Shown: in pieces, positions 17,987-26,352 of the stretch
How the letters are laid out: every line of letters begins with the position of its first letter
Numbering within the stretch: the stretch's first letter is position 1
Assembly: GCA_002839445.1 (NCBI GenBank)
Contig: PGYB01000003.1
Span: 124,001-188,000 of the forward strand
Source: Candidatus Riflebacteria bacterium HGW-Riflebacteria-1
Lineage (GTDB): Bacteria; Muiribacteriota; Ozemobacteria; Ozemobacterales; Ozemobacteraceae
Reading direction: 5' to 3'
DNA length: 64,000 nt
Translations under genes and position numbers: made by a program
Notes under the pieces: generated by a model
Databases searched by the model: none
Seen by the model: the letters and a program-made list of their open reading frames with translations, nothing else
Told to the model about the DNA's origin: nothing

Positions 17987-18016
17987 TTGCTGCTTTTATC
18001 ATTATGATTGTACAAA
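17987..18016 (+). promoter_or_regulatory. Possible promoter of the phospholipase D-type gene
   Basis: TTGCTG (17987-17992) and TACAAA (18011-18016) have an 18-base spacer, with a start expected near 18023, directly before the AGGGGA ribosome binding site. The match is moderate. Confidence 0.35.
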
Positions 18017-18035
18017 ATCCTCTCAGGGGAATAGT

Positions 18036-20288
18036 GTGAGTATGAATAAATTTCGCTTAAATCTGATTATCGCGCTTTTGCTCGCGATGTTGCCGTTTGG
18101 GCATATTTTCGCGCAGGATACCGAGACCGCCTACAAAGCGTATGTAGCGGCTTATCAGCAGTACCAGACCGCCATAAACAACAGGGCGGCGAAGGCCGAA
18201 ATTGACCAGGCGATCAGCGCTTATCGCAGCGCTAAAACAGCCTACGAAAATACTCTCAATATTCAGCAACAGCCGCTGGAACTAACAGCTGACGCAATAC
18301 CGTCGCATACCGCAGGCCAGCCGGTCGGGCTCGCAGCAGCAGAAAATACCAGTTCCAAAACAACCAGTGCAACTACTGCGCTTATGCCAAGGCAGCTGGA
18401 AGCGCTCGTGGACGCACTCAAAAAAGCACAGTCCAAAGCAAGCGCGAAAGCACTGATTGCCACACTCGAAAAACACACGCAGTTAAAATCGCTTACCATT
18501 GAACAAAAAGACGCGATTAACTATGAAATCGCCTGCGCCATGGATCGCCTCGACATAGACCGCAAAAAGGCTTCTGCCATGCTCACTGAGCTTAGTAATC
18601 GCGCAAGCGGCAGCAGAATAGCACAGTGGGCGAAGGCGCGTCTGAACTATATACGCGGCAAAGAGTACAAGATTCAGTGGCAAAAAGCCATTAATGCCAA
18701 GTTCAAGGAAATGAGCGACGCTTACGACAAATACAAAAACACGAGCTGGCTGGCATTCCCGGTCAAAGCTGTGCGCGGAGTCACCTACCAGGTAAAATCG
18801 CTGGCATTCACCAAAGCCCGCAGCGATCAGGAAGACTTTCTGCTCGCCTTCGAAGCGGCCCAGGCGCCATTTGTTCCGTTCGTAGAGGGCGTTTTCGACG
18901 AGTATCAGAAAAGTCTCAACGAAGTTGCTGATGATTCGGCTTCTGTAAGACTCATTTATGGCAACTATGAATCCTGGTATGCCCGCTGGAAAATCATGAG
19001 CGATGCCCGCAGCAGTATTGACCTGCAATATTTCATCGTCGAGAATGACGCGTTTGGGCTGAGCCTGCTCGGGCTTTGCCTGAAAAAAGCGCGAGAAGGC
19101 TTGAAAATTCGCATCATGGTTGATATGCGCGGCTCAAATAAAATGAGCATCAAGCTGATGGCCAAAGGTTATCTTGAAGAGCTGGCCAAATTTTCCAACG
19201 TGCAGGTCAAGATCTACAACCCGATTCATACCAGCCTGCTCAGCATTTTTTCTGACATTCGCCGCATTGTTTCGAGCAATCACGACAAAATATTGATCGC
19301 AGACGGAGTCAACGCAATAGTTGGCGGGCGCAACATCGCTGACGAGTATCTGGTAGACCCGGTTGACGATAAGCAGGCCTGGCGCGACACCGATGTCCTG
19401 ATCATCAGCCGCGAAGTTTCGATGCAGCTTCAGAAAGCTTTCGAAGAAGAATTCGAACAGCTCAAGTCAGTTGACGTTGATCAGTCAATTTTTGGGGTTA
19501 ACCGCGTAAAGCAGCTTGATATCGGCTGGCGGGCAATGGATCTCGCCCTTTTTCAGCGCGGATTCATGGCTGTCACTGACTCGAACAAAGACCAGTCTTC
19601 ACTGATCAAAAAACTGAACGAGCAGCTCGGCAAATACAAACACATGACGGGCTACACCGGCTTCAGACTGACCGACAAATCTCACCAGTCACCCGTTCAT
19701 ATTCTCGACAGCCATTCAATATCTGGCCCGCGCAATGATATAACCGAAAATATCGTCAGATACATCGATGGCAGTCGCCGCGAAATCGTCATTCAGAACC
19801 CTTACATTGTTCTCACTCCGCGCGCCGAAGCAGCACTTAAGCGCGCAGCCAGACGCGGCGTGCCGATTCTCGTTCACACTAACAGTCCACAAACTTCTGA
19901 CAGTTTTCCGACCGAAGCGATGCTATACCGTGACTGGCGAAGCATTTTGCGCGACATTCCGACCATGCGCATTTTTGCCATGGTCAACCGCGGTCAGCTG
20001 CACGGCAAGAATTTCGCGTTCGACAGCGAAATTGGTATTGTCGGTACCTACAACTTTGATTTTCTCAGCGAAAAAGTTAATTCTGAAGTGGTTGCTGTTG
20101 TCAAATCGCCAGAATTTTCAAAGGAATTGCGCGGCGAGATTGTCAGCGACATGAAGGATTCTTCGGTCGAGTATCGCCTGGCCAGCGCAGATTCTGCCGA
20201 ATTTGGCCCCGGCGACGTAGAAAACCCGCAAAAGATGTGGCTGATAAAACTGATAGCTAAAATGGGCTGGCTGAAGCCTTTGTTCTAG
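18036..20288 (+). CDS. Phospholipase D/cardiolipin synthase-family protein, exported
   Basis: The protein has two HKD motifs of the phospholipase D superfamily: H416-x-K418-x4-D423 followed by GGRN, and H656-x-K658-x4-D663 followed by GTYN (numbered from the GTG). Members hydrolyse or transfer phosphodiesters, as in phospholipase D and cardiolipin synthase. A signal peptide (FRLNLIIALLLAMLPFG ... FAQ) exports it. Residues about 30-300 are an additional helical, Ala/Gln-rich region absent from simple cardiolipin synthases, so the protein is about 750 residues rather than about 480. The GTG at 18036 is five bases after AGGGGA; an ATG two codons on is the alternative. The gene is followed after 21 bases by the ChaN-like gene. 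Confidence 0.85.
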   Translation: MSMNKFRLNLIIALLLAMLPFGHIFAQDTETAYKAYVAAYQQYQTAINNRAAKAEIDQAISAYRSAKTAYENTLNIQQQPLELTADAIPSHTAGQPVGLAAAENTSSKTTSATTALMPRQLEALVDALKKAQSKASAKALIATLEKHTQLKSLTIEQKDAINYEIACAMDRLDIDRKKASAMLTELSNRASGSRIAQWAKARLNYIRGKEYKIQWQKAINAKFKEMSDAYDKYKNTSWLAFPVKAVRGVTYQVKSLAFTKARSDQEDFLLAFEAAQAPFVPFVEGVFDEYQKSLNEVADDSASVRLIYGNYESWYARWKIMSDARSSIDLQYFIVENDAFGLSLLGLCLKKAREGLKIRIMVDMRGSNKMSIKLMAKGYLEELAKFSNVQVKIYNPIHTSLLSIFSDIRRIVSSNHDKILIADGVNAIVGGRNIADEYLVDPVDDKQAWRDTDVLIISREVSMQLQKAFEEEFEQLKSVDVDQSIFGVNRVKQLDIGWRAMDLALFQRGFMAVTDSNKDQSSLIKKLNEQLGKYKHMTGYTGFRLTDKSHQSPVHILDSHSISGPRNDITENIVRYIDGSRREIVIQNPYIVLTPRAEAALKRAARRGVPILVHTNSPQTSDSFPTEAMLYRDWRSILRDIPTMRIFAMVNRGQLHGKNFAFDSEIGIVGTYNFDFLSEKVNSEVVAVVKSPEFSKELRGEIVSDMKDSSVEYRLASADSAEFGPGDVENPQKMWLIKLIAKMGWLKPLF

Positions 20289-20309
20289 AGCCAGCAGCAG
20301 GAGACAAAC

Positions 20310-21305
20310 ATGAAAAAATCAAGCCTGTATAAAGCACTGCTCGCAACAGTTCTGGTGTTCATATTGTCGGCTGCGGGCGCGGCCGAAATCAGCAAAAACG
20401 AATACAACCGTCTGCGTCAGGTAGAAAAGACACTGCAGCAGCAGATCAGCGAAATGGAAGCGGAACTCAAAACTTCAAAGTCGCTGGCAAACTATAAAAA
20501 GTCTTATCTGGCTGCGGTACCGGCAACAGCACCCCAGCCGGCAAGCGACGCAGAAATGGCCAAAATTCTTGCTGGAGCACGCTACGTCATGCTCGGCGAC
20601 GAGCACACGACCAACCAGTCGCAGATCAACACTGCAAACGTGCTGCGCATGATGCGGGCCGCAAAAGAACCGGTAACCCTGGTGATTGAATGGGTCGATA
20701 TCAGTTTTCAGAAAGAAATTGACGCGTTTCTGGCCGGCAGCCTGCCATTAAAAGATCTTCGCGCCAGAATCAGTTTCGATAAGCTCTGGGGTTTTTCCTG
20801 GGCTTCTTATGCAAAAATTTTATCAGCAGCAAAGCAGCTCAAAACCCCGATTCTGCTGGTCGAACGCCTGAAAGGCAATCATTCACTCGCCGACCGCGAC
20901 AGCTTTATAACCGCAACCATAGTCGCGCATGCCAAAAAAGCAACAAACATGAGATATCTTGTAGTTTATGGCGATTATCACATACTTGGCGACGGGCATT
21001 TGTCGAGCCAACTCGCGAAGGCCGGGCTTAAGCCGCAGACAATACTGATCGGCGACGCTGCCGACATCTACTGGAAGCTGCTGGGAAAAGGCAAAGACCC
21101 GGCTAAAATCGGGTTTGCCAGTCTGAGCAATGGAATTTACTACATTCGCAACGGCACCCCGCTCGAACGCAGCCTTTCATACCGGGATTACCTGATGAAA
21201 ATGCTCGGTTACAAAAAGAGCGACTTCGAAGATTGGGTAGGACCAGCTGACATAGTGCCACAGGCCGGCGGGCGCAACAATTTTGAGGCGCTTCATAGTC
21301 GCTGA
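20310..21305 (+). CDS. ChaN-like (haem-binding uptake family) exported protein
   Basis: The 331-residue protein has a signal peptide (ends AGAAE), a short coiled coil (about 30-55), and then a domain resembling ChaN/DUF399: YVMLGDEHTTNQSQ (about 90-103), VIEWVDISFQKEIDAF, and a W-x-F-S-W-x-S-Y-x-x-I region, with a late VVYGDYHILGDGH motif. In Campylobacter ChaN the family binds haem between subunits; other members resemble erythromycin esterases, so binding of haem here is not certain. CAGGAG lies before the ATG and the 21-base gap indicates co-transcription with the phospholipase D-type gene. It ends convergent with the following minus-strand gene, with no terminator visible in the 31-base gap. 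Confidence 0.65.
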   Translation: MKKSSLYKALLATVLVFILSAAGAAEISKNEYNRLRQVEKTLQQQISEMEAELKTSKSLANYKKSYLAAVPATAPQPASDAEMAKILAGARYVMLGDEHTTNQSQINTANVLRMMRAAKEPVTLVIEWVDISFQKEIDAFLAGSLPLKDLRARISFDKLWGFSWASYAKILSAAKQLKTPILLVERLKGNHSLADRDSFITATIVAHAKKATNMRYLVVYGDYHILGDGHLSSQLAKAGLKPQTILIGDAADIYWKLLGKGKDPAKIGFASLSNGIYYIRNGTPLERSLSYRDYLMKMLGYKKSDFEDWVGPADIVPQAGGRNNFEALHSR

Positions 21306-21336
21306 GGCTCTGTGCAACGGCGCTCCTGCGCTATAA

Positions 21337-22740
21337 TTAGAACAGGTTTGAAATGACGGCTTCGCCGCCGGTTTCGATGATTTTCCAGATGTCGAGCTTG
21401 CGCGGCAGAGGTTCTTTGAAATCGCTGAGCAGAAACGACGGTCCTTTTCCCTGAGAAGCGGTGAGATGATACCCGCTGATCTGCAGACCATCGAGTTTCT
21501 TTTCATACTCAGCTTTGGGCACATTGTCAGAAAAATTAAACTCAGAGCCGATGACAAAGCTCCAGTTGTCGGGCATATCTGCCGACAGGCTGTAATTTGA
21601 AAGGTCAAGATAGCTGATCATGCCACGGTCAATTTGGATCGCGAGTTTAAGCTCATATTCAGCAAAATCGTCTTCTTTATCGGCCAGAACCGCCCAGACC
21701 CGCAGAGCATTATCGACACCAGTCTTGGCAAACGCCATGGCCGCGTCTTTAGACAGAGACTCAACGTTTTTTACCGCATCGGCAGCGATTGTGATGTCTA
21801 TCGGCACGATCTGGCCACGATTTTTCGGAATAAGCGTCACGCGCACATAAACCGTGTCGCTGTCTTTATCAAAGACATAAGCCTGGCGGAAACCAAGCAG
21901 ATCAGGCGGTGCCGACAACAGATCAATCTGCGGCGACTCAATAAGCGTCAACAGAATGTCTGAGGCTTCCTGGCGCGTCTTTTTATCGAGCTCAGCGGCT
22001 TTGACCAGATGATTTACCGCACGTCTGAGCTCACCCTGCACCATCAACAGCTTGCCGCTGTCGAGATACTCACTGGCAGCGACTTTTCCGCTTTCGATGC
22101 GTTTTTCGACCTCGGCAGATACTGACAGCAGCAGTTGTTCATCATCAAGCGACAAAATCTCGTGGTCGAGCGCGATGGCTTTAAAATAGGCTTTCAGAGC
22201 TTGTTCGGGGTCTTTGCGTGACCAATGCTGCATAGCGAGTTCAAAGTAGTCTGCCGCAACGTCTGAACTTTCGGCTTTTTTCTTTGCTTCAGCAATTTCA
22301 GCATCAGAGGCCTGCGGGCGAATCTTGCGAACCGGCCGAACATATGGTTTGGGTTCAGAATAGCGCACTTCAAAATAGCCGAGGGTAGCATCGTCGAGCA
22401 GGTCATCTTTTAGCTTGGGAATCAGCTGGCCGTATCTGCGGTAACGTTCCTGCTTGTCGAATTCTTCGCGTTCTCTTCTGATTTCGCTGCGGGCTTTAAC
22501 GATCCAGAGTTTTGATTTGAGGTCACTCTGATCGAGCGCTAAAATAGTATCATAGAGCTGCACCGCGTCTTCATAGCGGCGCCGACGGTATAAATCTTCG
22601 GCAGCAGCATGCAGACGGCTTATTCTTGTTTCCAAAGACAATCTCTTGTATTCGGCAAGGTCAGAATAAGGCCTGGGGCCAAAACCGACGAGCAGCACGA
22701 CAGCCGCCATAAAAACAACTAATGATAAGGCTCTTTTCAT
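21337..22740 (-). CDS. Exported TPR-type protein
   Basis: The 467-residue protein begins with a signal peptide or anchor (KRALSLVVFMAAVVLLVGF). Residues about 25-75 and 150-265 show TPR-like helix pairs, for example AAEDLYRRRRYEDAVQLYDTILALD and YLDSGKLLMVQGELRRAVNHLVKAAELD. The last 200 residues are beta-rich without recognised family. The ATG at 22740 is chosen over an upstream TTG because it places the signal peptide at the N-terminus. It is the last gene of a three-gene minus-strand set beginning at 24028, and an inverted repeat lies in the 40 bases before it. Probably periplasmic; a structural or assembly role is inferred only from the repeats. Confidence 0.7.
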   Translation of the reverse strand: MKRALSLVVFMAAVVLLVGFGPRPYSDLAEYKRLSLETRISRLHAAAEDLYRRRRYEDAVQLYDTILALDQSDLKSKLWIVKARSEIRREREEFDKQERYRRYGQLIPKLKDDLLDDATLGYFEVRYSEPKPYVRPVRKIRPQASDAEIAEAKKKAESSDVAADYFELAMQHWSRKDPEQALKAYFKAIALDHEILSLDDEQLLLSVSAEVEKRIESGKVAASEYLDSGKLLMVQGELRRAVNHLVKAAELDKKTRQEASDILLTLIESPQIDLLSAPPDLLGFRQAYVFDKDSDTVYVRVTLIPKNRGQIVPIDITIAADAVKNVESLSKDAAMAFAKTGVDNALRVWAVLADKEDDFAEYELKLAIQIDRGMISYLDLSNYSLSADMPDNWSFVIGSEFNFSDNVPKAEYEKKLDGLQISGYHLTASQGKGPSFLLSDFKEPLPRKLDIWKIIETGGEAVISNLF

Positions 22741-22756
22741 GGTCTCAGCTATCGGC

Positions 22757-22781
22757 AACTGTTAAACAAATTTTAACAGTT
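22757..22781. promoter_or_regulatory. AT-rich perfect inverted repeat, possible operator
   Basis: A 10-bp arm AACTGTTAAA (22757-22766) is repeated inverted at 22772-22781 around a 5-base centre. It lies between the STN-domain gene and the TPR gene, overlaps the STN-domain stop codon and has no T-run, so it looks more like a protein-binding site or weak hairpin than a terminator. Confidence 0.4.
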
Positions 22782-23380
22782 CAACTACCAGCAGGAAAAA
22801 TAGTGATAGAAAAATCAGTTCGATTGAGCCGGAACCGGTTCAGATAGACGATCGCAAGAAGAACCCTCTGCCAGGTCATTTCTTTTGCCCGCATCATAAC
22901 GCTGTGCTGCAGATCGTTTGAAGACCTTATTTCGAAGCCGCTGACGCTTCTGAGCATATTGCACAGCATTTCGATGTCAATGCGCATAAAATTACCGTTA
23001 AAATTGGCAGGCTGCCCTCTGGGCATGGTCAACTCAAGCTCTGGCAGGGTCTTAAAAAACAGGTCAAGATCGGCTTCGTTTGCCACATAGAGGCAATTCT
23101 CGAACAGGCGCCAGCGGAATCTGGTGGTATCAAGATAATTCTTAAGAGCATCTTCGACCGTAGAGCCAATAACCTCGCGGACCGGAGAATTCACTTCGCT
23201 GCTGACAATGAGCGACCAGCCGTTACGCGCGGCAATTTTATACAGAAAAGTATGAATGTCGAGAAAACGGTCGCCGACATCTGGTGATGCAGAAAAACCG
23301 GCCTTTGCAGACAGTGGCTCAGCTGAAACGGCAGACATCAACAGAACAAGGGACAACAGACCAACCCAATAGATTTTCAT
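22781..23380 (-). CDS. Small exported protein with two STN-like (secretin/TonB N-terminal) domains
   Basis: The 199-residue protein has a signal peptide (WVGLLSLVLLMSAVSA). Residues about 38-100 fit the secretin/TonB short N-terminal (STN) fold: IHTFLYKIAARNGWSLIVSSEV, then the VEDALKNYLDTT helix and the FRWRLFENCLYVA strands. A second similar unit runs from about 130 to 195 (MLCNMLRSVSGFEI ... WQRVLLAIVYLNRF). In secretins such domains form the periplasmic vestibule, but here there is no secretin pore domain, so the protein may be a free-standing periplasmic adaptor. It lies between an SH3-like/unknown exported protein and a TPR protein in one operon. Confidence 0.7.
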   Translation of the reverse strand: MKIYWVGLLSLVLLMSAVSAEPLSAKAGFSASPDVGDRFLDIHTFLYKIAARNGWSLIVSSEVNSPVREVIGSTVEDALKNYLDTTRFRWRLFENCLYVANEADLDLFFKTLPELELTMPRGQPANFNGNFMRIDIEMLCNMLRSVSGFEIRSSNDLQHSVMMRAKEMTWQRVLLAIVYLNRFRLNRTDFSITIFPAGS

Positions 23381-23470
23381 ATCCTGACCTCACATCTCTA
23401 TTTTTGCAGGACTTCAAGCAGAACCTCTCACTTCCAGAACCCTGACCAAACCTGTATCAGTCTTTGAATT

Positions 23471-24028
23471 TTATTCTCCGAAAAGGTCCTTGATTTCGGA
23501 ACTTTCCATGAGATTTTTCATTTTTTCGTTGTTCATCAAAAATTCATAGTCATTGCGGCTTATCGCTTCCATGACTTCGGGGTCAGACATGACTTCGACC
23601 ATGTTACCGCTTCCGCTGAGATTCATCATGTTATCAAGAAAGTCTTCCTGCATTGCCATTGACTGCACCTGGGCATTGGCGCGTTCCTGCTGGGCCTTTA
23701 GATCGTCAGACGCCATTGTCCGGCTTGTAGACTGAGGCTGAACCGCGCGCTTTGCCGGTTTTTTATTGTCGCGATCGAGAATATCAATGTTTTTAGCAGG
23801 CGCAGAGGACTGATCAGTGTCAAGCCTGCTGATTTCAAGAACTTTGTCCGCCGCGATCTTAATTTCACCTACTGTCTCAGAGACAACGGTGTAAACGCCG
23901 TCTTTCATTTCAGTGACTTCCCCGATTATCACTGAATTGTCGAGAAGCACTATGCGCTGTCGCATTCCAGCGGCAAGACAAAGGGTTGCCATCGACACTA
24001 AAAGCAGTAAAAATGCTATTTTTTTCAC
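23471..24028 (-). CDS. Exported protein of unknown function
   Basis: The protein of about 185 residues starts at a GTG with AGGAGAAGG four bases upstream; this start gives a clean signal peptide (KKIAFLLLLVSMATLCLA) directly at the N-terminus, while a GTG nine codons earlier does not. Residues about 22-65 form a small beta-rich unit (RQRIVLLDNSVIIGEVTEMKDGVYTVV ... IKIAADKVLEI) similar to short SH3-like or 'inner-membrane periplasmic' modules that recur in bacterial exported proteins. The remainder is charged and helical, Met-rich near residues 115-160. It is the first gene of the three-gene set ending at 21337. Confidence 0.65.
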   Translation of the reverse strand: MKKIAFLLLLVSMATLCLAAGMRQRIVLLDNSVIIGEVTEMKDGVYTVVSETVGEIKIAADKVLEISRLDTDQSSAPAKNIDILDRDNKKPAKRAVQPQSTSRTMASDDLKAQQERANAQVQSMAMQEDFLDNMMNLSGSGNMVEVMSDPEVMEAISRNDYEFLMNNEKMKNLMESSEIKDLFGE

Positions 24029-24128
24029 TTTACCTTCTCCTGAAACTCTTGACACCTTGTATTAATAATACCAGAAAACCCGAGAGAAGCGAACAATTTT
24101 TCCGCCAGCAAAATATGATTTTAACTGA

Positions 24129-24157
24129 TTGACCCGGCGGGCAAGTTTCAATATAAT
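24129..24157 (+). promoter_or_regulatory. Strong promoter of the desulfoferrodoxin gene
   Basis: TTGACC (24129-24134), a 17-base spacer and a perfect TATAAT (24152-24157) are present. The expected start is near 24164, leaving a 34-base AT-rich leader that includes GGAGGA before the TTG start codon. It is the closest match to the sigma-70 consensus seen in the window. Confidence 0.8.
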
Positions 24158-24197
24158 GTGGCTGGTTTAAAATATAATTTTATCGGAGGACAGCGTT

Positions 24198-24578
24198 TTG
24201 ACAAAGCTTCACAATGTTTTCAAGTGCGAAATCTGTGGCAACATCATCGAAGTGGTTCACGCCGGCGCACCGGCTCTGGTCTGCTGCGGCATGGAAATGA
24301 AACTGATGGAAGAAAAAACTGCTGATTCTTCTATTGAAAAGCACGTACCAGTTATCGAAAAAACCGCCAAGGGCATCAAGGTTAAGGTTGGCAGCGTTCC
24401 CCACCCGATGGATGAAAAACATTTTATCGAGTGGATCGAAGTTATTGCCGGCAACCGCAAGTGTGTCAAGTTTCTTAAGCCCGGAGAACCGGCCGAAGCC
24501 GAATTCTGCATCACTGAATCGCCGATTACCGTCCGTGAATATTGTAATGTTCACGGCCTGTGGAAAAACGAAGCCTGA
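24198..24578 (+). CDS. dfx: Desulfoferrodoxin (superoxide reductase)
   Basis: Superoxide reductase reduces superoxide to hydrogen peroxide without making oxygen and is a typical oxygen-defence enzyme of anaerobes; it acts in the cytoplasm. Both iron centres are visible. The N-terminal desulforedoxin-type Fe(Cys)4 site has C10, C13, C29 and C30. The catalytic Fe(His)4(Cys) site has H49, H69, H75, H119 and C116, and E47 of the EKHVP motif is conserved. The 126-residue length equals that of two-centre (class I) desulfoferrodoxins. The TTG start is supported by GGAGGA and by alignment with the family N-terminus. The gene stands alone with a near-consensus promoter and no rubredoxin or rubrerythrin gene beside it. 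Confidence 0.96.
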   Translation: MTKLHNVFKCEICGNIIEVVHAGAPALVCCGMEMKLMEEKTADSSIEKHVPVIEKTAKGIKVKVGSVPHPMDEKHFIEWIEVIAGNRKCVKFLKPGEPAEAEFCITESPITVREYCNVHGLWKNEA

Positions 24579-24698
24579 ACCTGAAATGAGAATAAGCCCA
24601 CCCTCGAATCACTTGCTATAAGCTTGTAAGACGATAAGAGGCAGGGTTAAATCCAGGGAGGGGGATTTGCACATGCGAGACATTATTTAGCGTGTGAA

Positions 24699-24722
24699 GG
24701 GCGACCTGTAAAAAGGCCGCCC
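24699..24722. terminator. Possible bidirectional terminator hairpin
   Basis: GGGCGACC (24699-24706) pairs with GGCCGCCC (24715-24722) with one A-C mismatch around an 8-base A-rich loop. It lies between the convergent desulfoferrodoxin and proline-rich protein genes. There is no T-run on either side, so the call is weak. Confidence 0.3.
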
Positions 24723-24747
24723 TCCCCGAACCTTCTGGTATCTGACG

Positions 24748-25737
24748 TTACCGATTACCGATGCTTACCCGCTGCCCTTCACGGTGGCGGGTGTCTGCTT
24801 TTTCGGGCAAAGGCTCACCCTGAACCATGACCGGGAAGCTGACGGCCAGCTGCATTACGCGGCCCGAAGGGTCTGCGCCGTAAATTGTGAGATCGCCACC
24901 TGATGGCATGCCATCATCACGAACGAAAATGTTGTCGAGACTGCCCTGAATTTTCCAGCAATTGCCGAAAACATCCCAGTGATAGGCGTAAAAGAAGCCG
25001 GTAATTGCGCCGGTGCGGGTAAACTGACTGCGAAAATGCACGCGGCGGCGGCTGCGCCCGTCGAAGATCAGGTCGGTATAAACCGCGGTCTGAATAGGTT
25101 TTACCCAACCATTGAGGCGCAGATCAAAGTCGCCGAAATTTCGATATTCAGCGGCGTCATGCGAACGGTCGCGCAGAACCCGGTCATTATGGCTTACCGT
25201 AAACTTAGACGGAACCGGGAAACGATAGGCCAGGCCAAGCACTTCGGCGCCGATTCTGCCGGTATTGAGAAGCCGGCGCAGCTCTTCCTGACTTTCTGGT
25301 TTGTCAGCGAGGGTTCGGCAGGTCTTGAGCGAGCGCATGATGCGCTTGACATGATTGGCTGTTTCAGGGGCAAGAACCGGTATGGCGCGCCCGGTGTGCG
25401 GAGCAACAATCGGCGCCCATGGCTGGTTGAACTTTGCCGCTTCGGGCACATTGTCGGTAGCCGGCACGCTCGGCGGAGGTGGCGGCGGCGGAGCCGAAGT
25501 GAGTGGTTGCATCTGTGGCACACTTACCGCGTAGCCAGGAGGTGGTGGCGGGGCAGAAGGAACTGGTTGCATCTGCGGCAGACTGACCGCGTAACCTGGG
25601 GGTGGTGGAGGCGGCTCGAAGCTGCCGTGACTGAGCAGCGGCATATCGCCGGCCGGCGCGGCATTCTGGGCAAGAACATTGCCGGCAGCCGATATCGCGA
25701 AGAAACAGATCAACAGAATCGCAGCAAATTTCCTCAT
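24748..25737 (-). CDS. Exported proline-rich protein of unknown function
   Basis: The 329-residue protein has a signal peptide (KFAAILLICFFAISAAGNVLA). Residues about 40-95 are proline-rich and contain two near-identical tandem units of the form PPPPPGYAVS-L/V-PQMQP, ending in a run of seven prolines. The C-terminal domain (about 115-315) is a folded region with Trp/Tyr-rich strands (GFFYAYHWDVFGNCWKI) that I do not recognise. AAGGAAG lies upstream of the ATG. It is monocistronic and probably periplasmic or surface-located, with the proline segment acting as spacer. Confidence 0.7.
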   Translation of the reverse strand: MRKFAAILLICFFAISAAGNVLAQNAAPAGDMPLLSHGSFEPPPPPPGYAVSLPQMQPVPSAPPPPPGYAVSVPQMQPLTSAPPPPPPPSVPATDNVPEAAKFNQPWAPIVAPHTGRAIPVLAPETANHVKRIMRSLKTCRTLADKPESQEELRRLLNTGRIGAEVLGLAYRFPVPSKFTVSHNDRVLRDRSHDAAEYRNFGDFDLRLNGWVKPIQTAVYTDLIFDGRSRRRVHFRSQFTRTGAITGFFYAYHWDVFGNCWKIQGSLDNIFVRDDGMPSGGDLTIYGADPSGRVMQLAVSFPVMVQGEPLPEKADTRHREGQRVSIGNR

Positions 25738-26352
25738 AAACTCTCAACTTCCTTACAGGATTTCAGATATAAAGAATACATTCCCCTCCCCGCTTATGCA
25801 AGCCGATAATGCTCAGCAATTCTCCATTTGCCTATCTATGAGGAATTTACGAGAAATTTCATTTGCCCATTTGTCCGTCAAGCTAATCATAGTAACTATA
25901 CAGGCTCGTTTGAAGAGTTATCCACAGATTAAAGGATTCTCGCAGATTACTCAGAGGTTGTTTTATATTCTTTATTTGCAGCTATCCTAACCATCTGCGC
26001 AATCTGCGAAAATCACCCGGGCGCGCCGTAATCGACATCAAGCCGTCATGCGCGCAGTCGCAGGATCCAGAATAGCAATAAAGACATGGATTCTGCGACT
26101 TCGCGTTGCTACGCGCATAATCAAAGAGAGAAGGCACGCTTATTTTTTCGACATTGGCATTACGTGAATTACGCAGAAAACGCAGAAAAAAACGAGCTAT
26201 ACGAGATTTTTAGCCATAATAACCCTGCCACAGCCTTTTTTTCACCTTTTGAGGTTCGGGGTAACGAGGAGTATATCTTTTACGTTTACAGGGTCAGCTT
26301 TAAAATAAATCGTAGTATAAGGCCCGATGAGAGTTAGGAGGACAACTTAACA
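25738..26352. other. 615-bp intergenic region between divergent genes, with palindromic element and CGCAGA-type words
   Basis: This stretch separates the minus-strand proline-rich protein gene from the plus-strand lipoprotein gene. It contains short recurring words (CGCAGATT, CTGCGAAAATC, ACGCAGAAAACGCAGAAAA) between 25920 and 26195 and a hairpin-forming element at 26048-26118. Short reading frames here have no ribosome binding site or coding character. A promoter for the lipoprotein gene should lie at the right end, but only a weak TATAAG (26316-26321) without a good -35 box is seen. Confidence 0.6.
26048..26118. repeat. Intergenic palindromic element
   Basis: A 13-bp stem GTCGCAGGATCCA (26057-26069) pairs with 26087-26099 with one G-U pair around a 17-base loop. 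An outer 7-bp stem (ATGCGCG at 26048-26054 with CGCGCAT at 26112-26118) encloses it. The nested arms and intergenic place resemble REP-type palindromic repeats. A second copy is not present in the window, so repeat status is inferred. Confidence 0.45.

Noticed and set aside
24580..24747. Possible small RNA or riboswitch after desulfoferrodoxin
   Set aside because: Only one imperfect hairpin without T-run is visible and no known riboswitch core is recognisable.
24979..25809. 276-codon plus-strand frame opposite the proline-rich protein gene
   Set aside because: Arg/Trp-rich composition is a shadow of the proline-rich repeats; the minus-strand frame has a signal peptide and ribosome binding site.
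26086..26337. 83-codon plus-strand frame in the intergenic region
   Set aside because: No ribosome binding site, starts within the palindromic element and has no protein-like composition.
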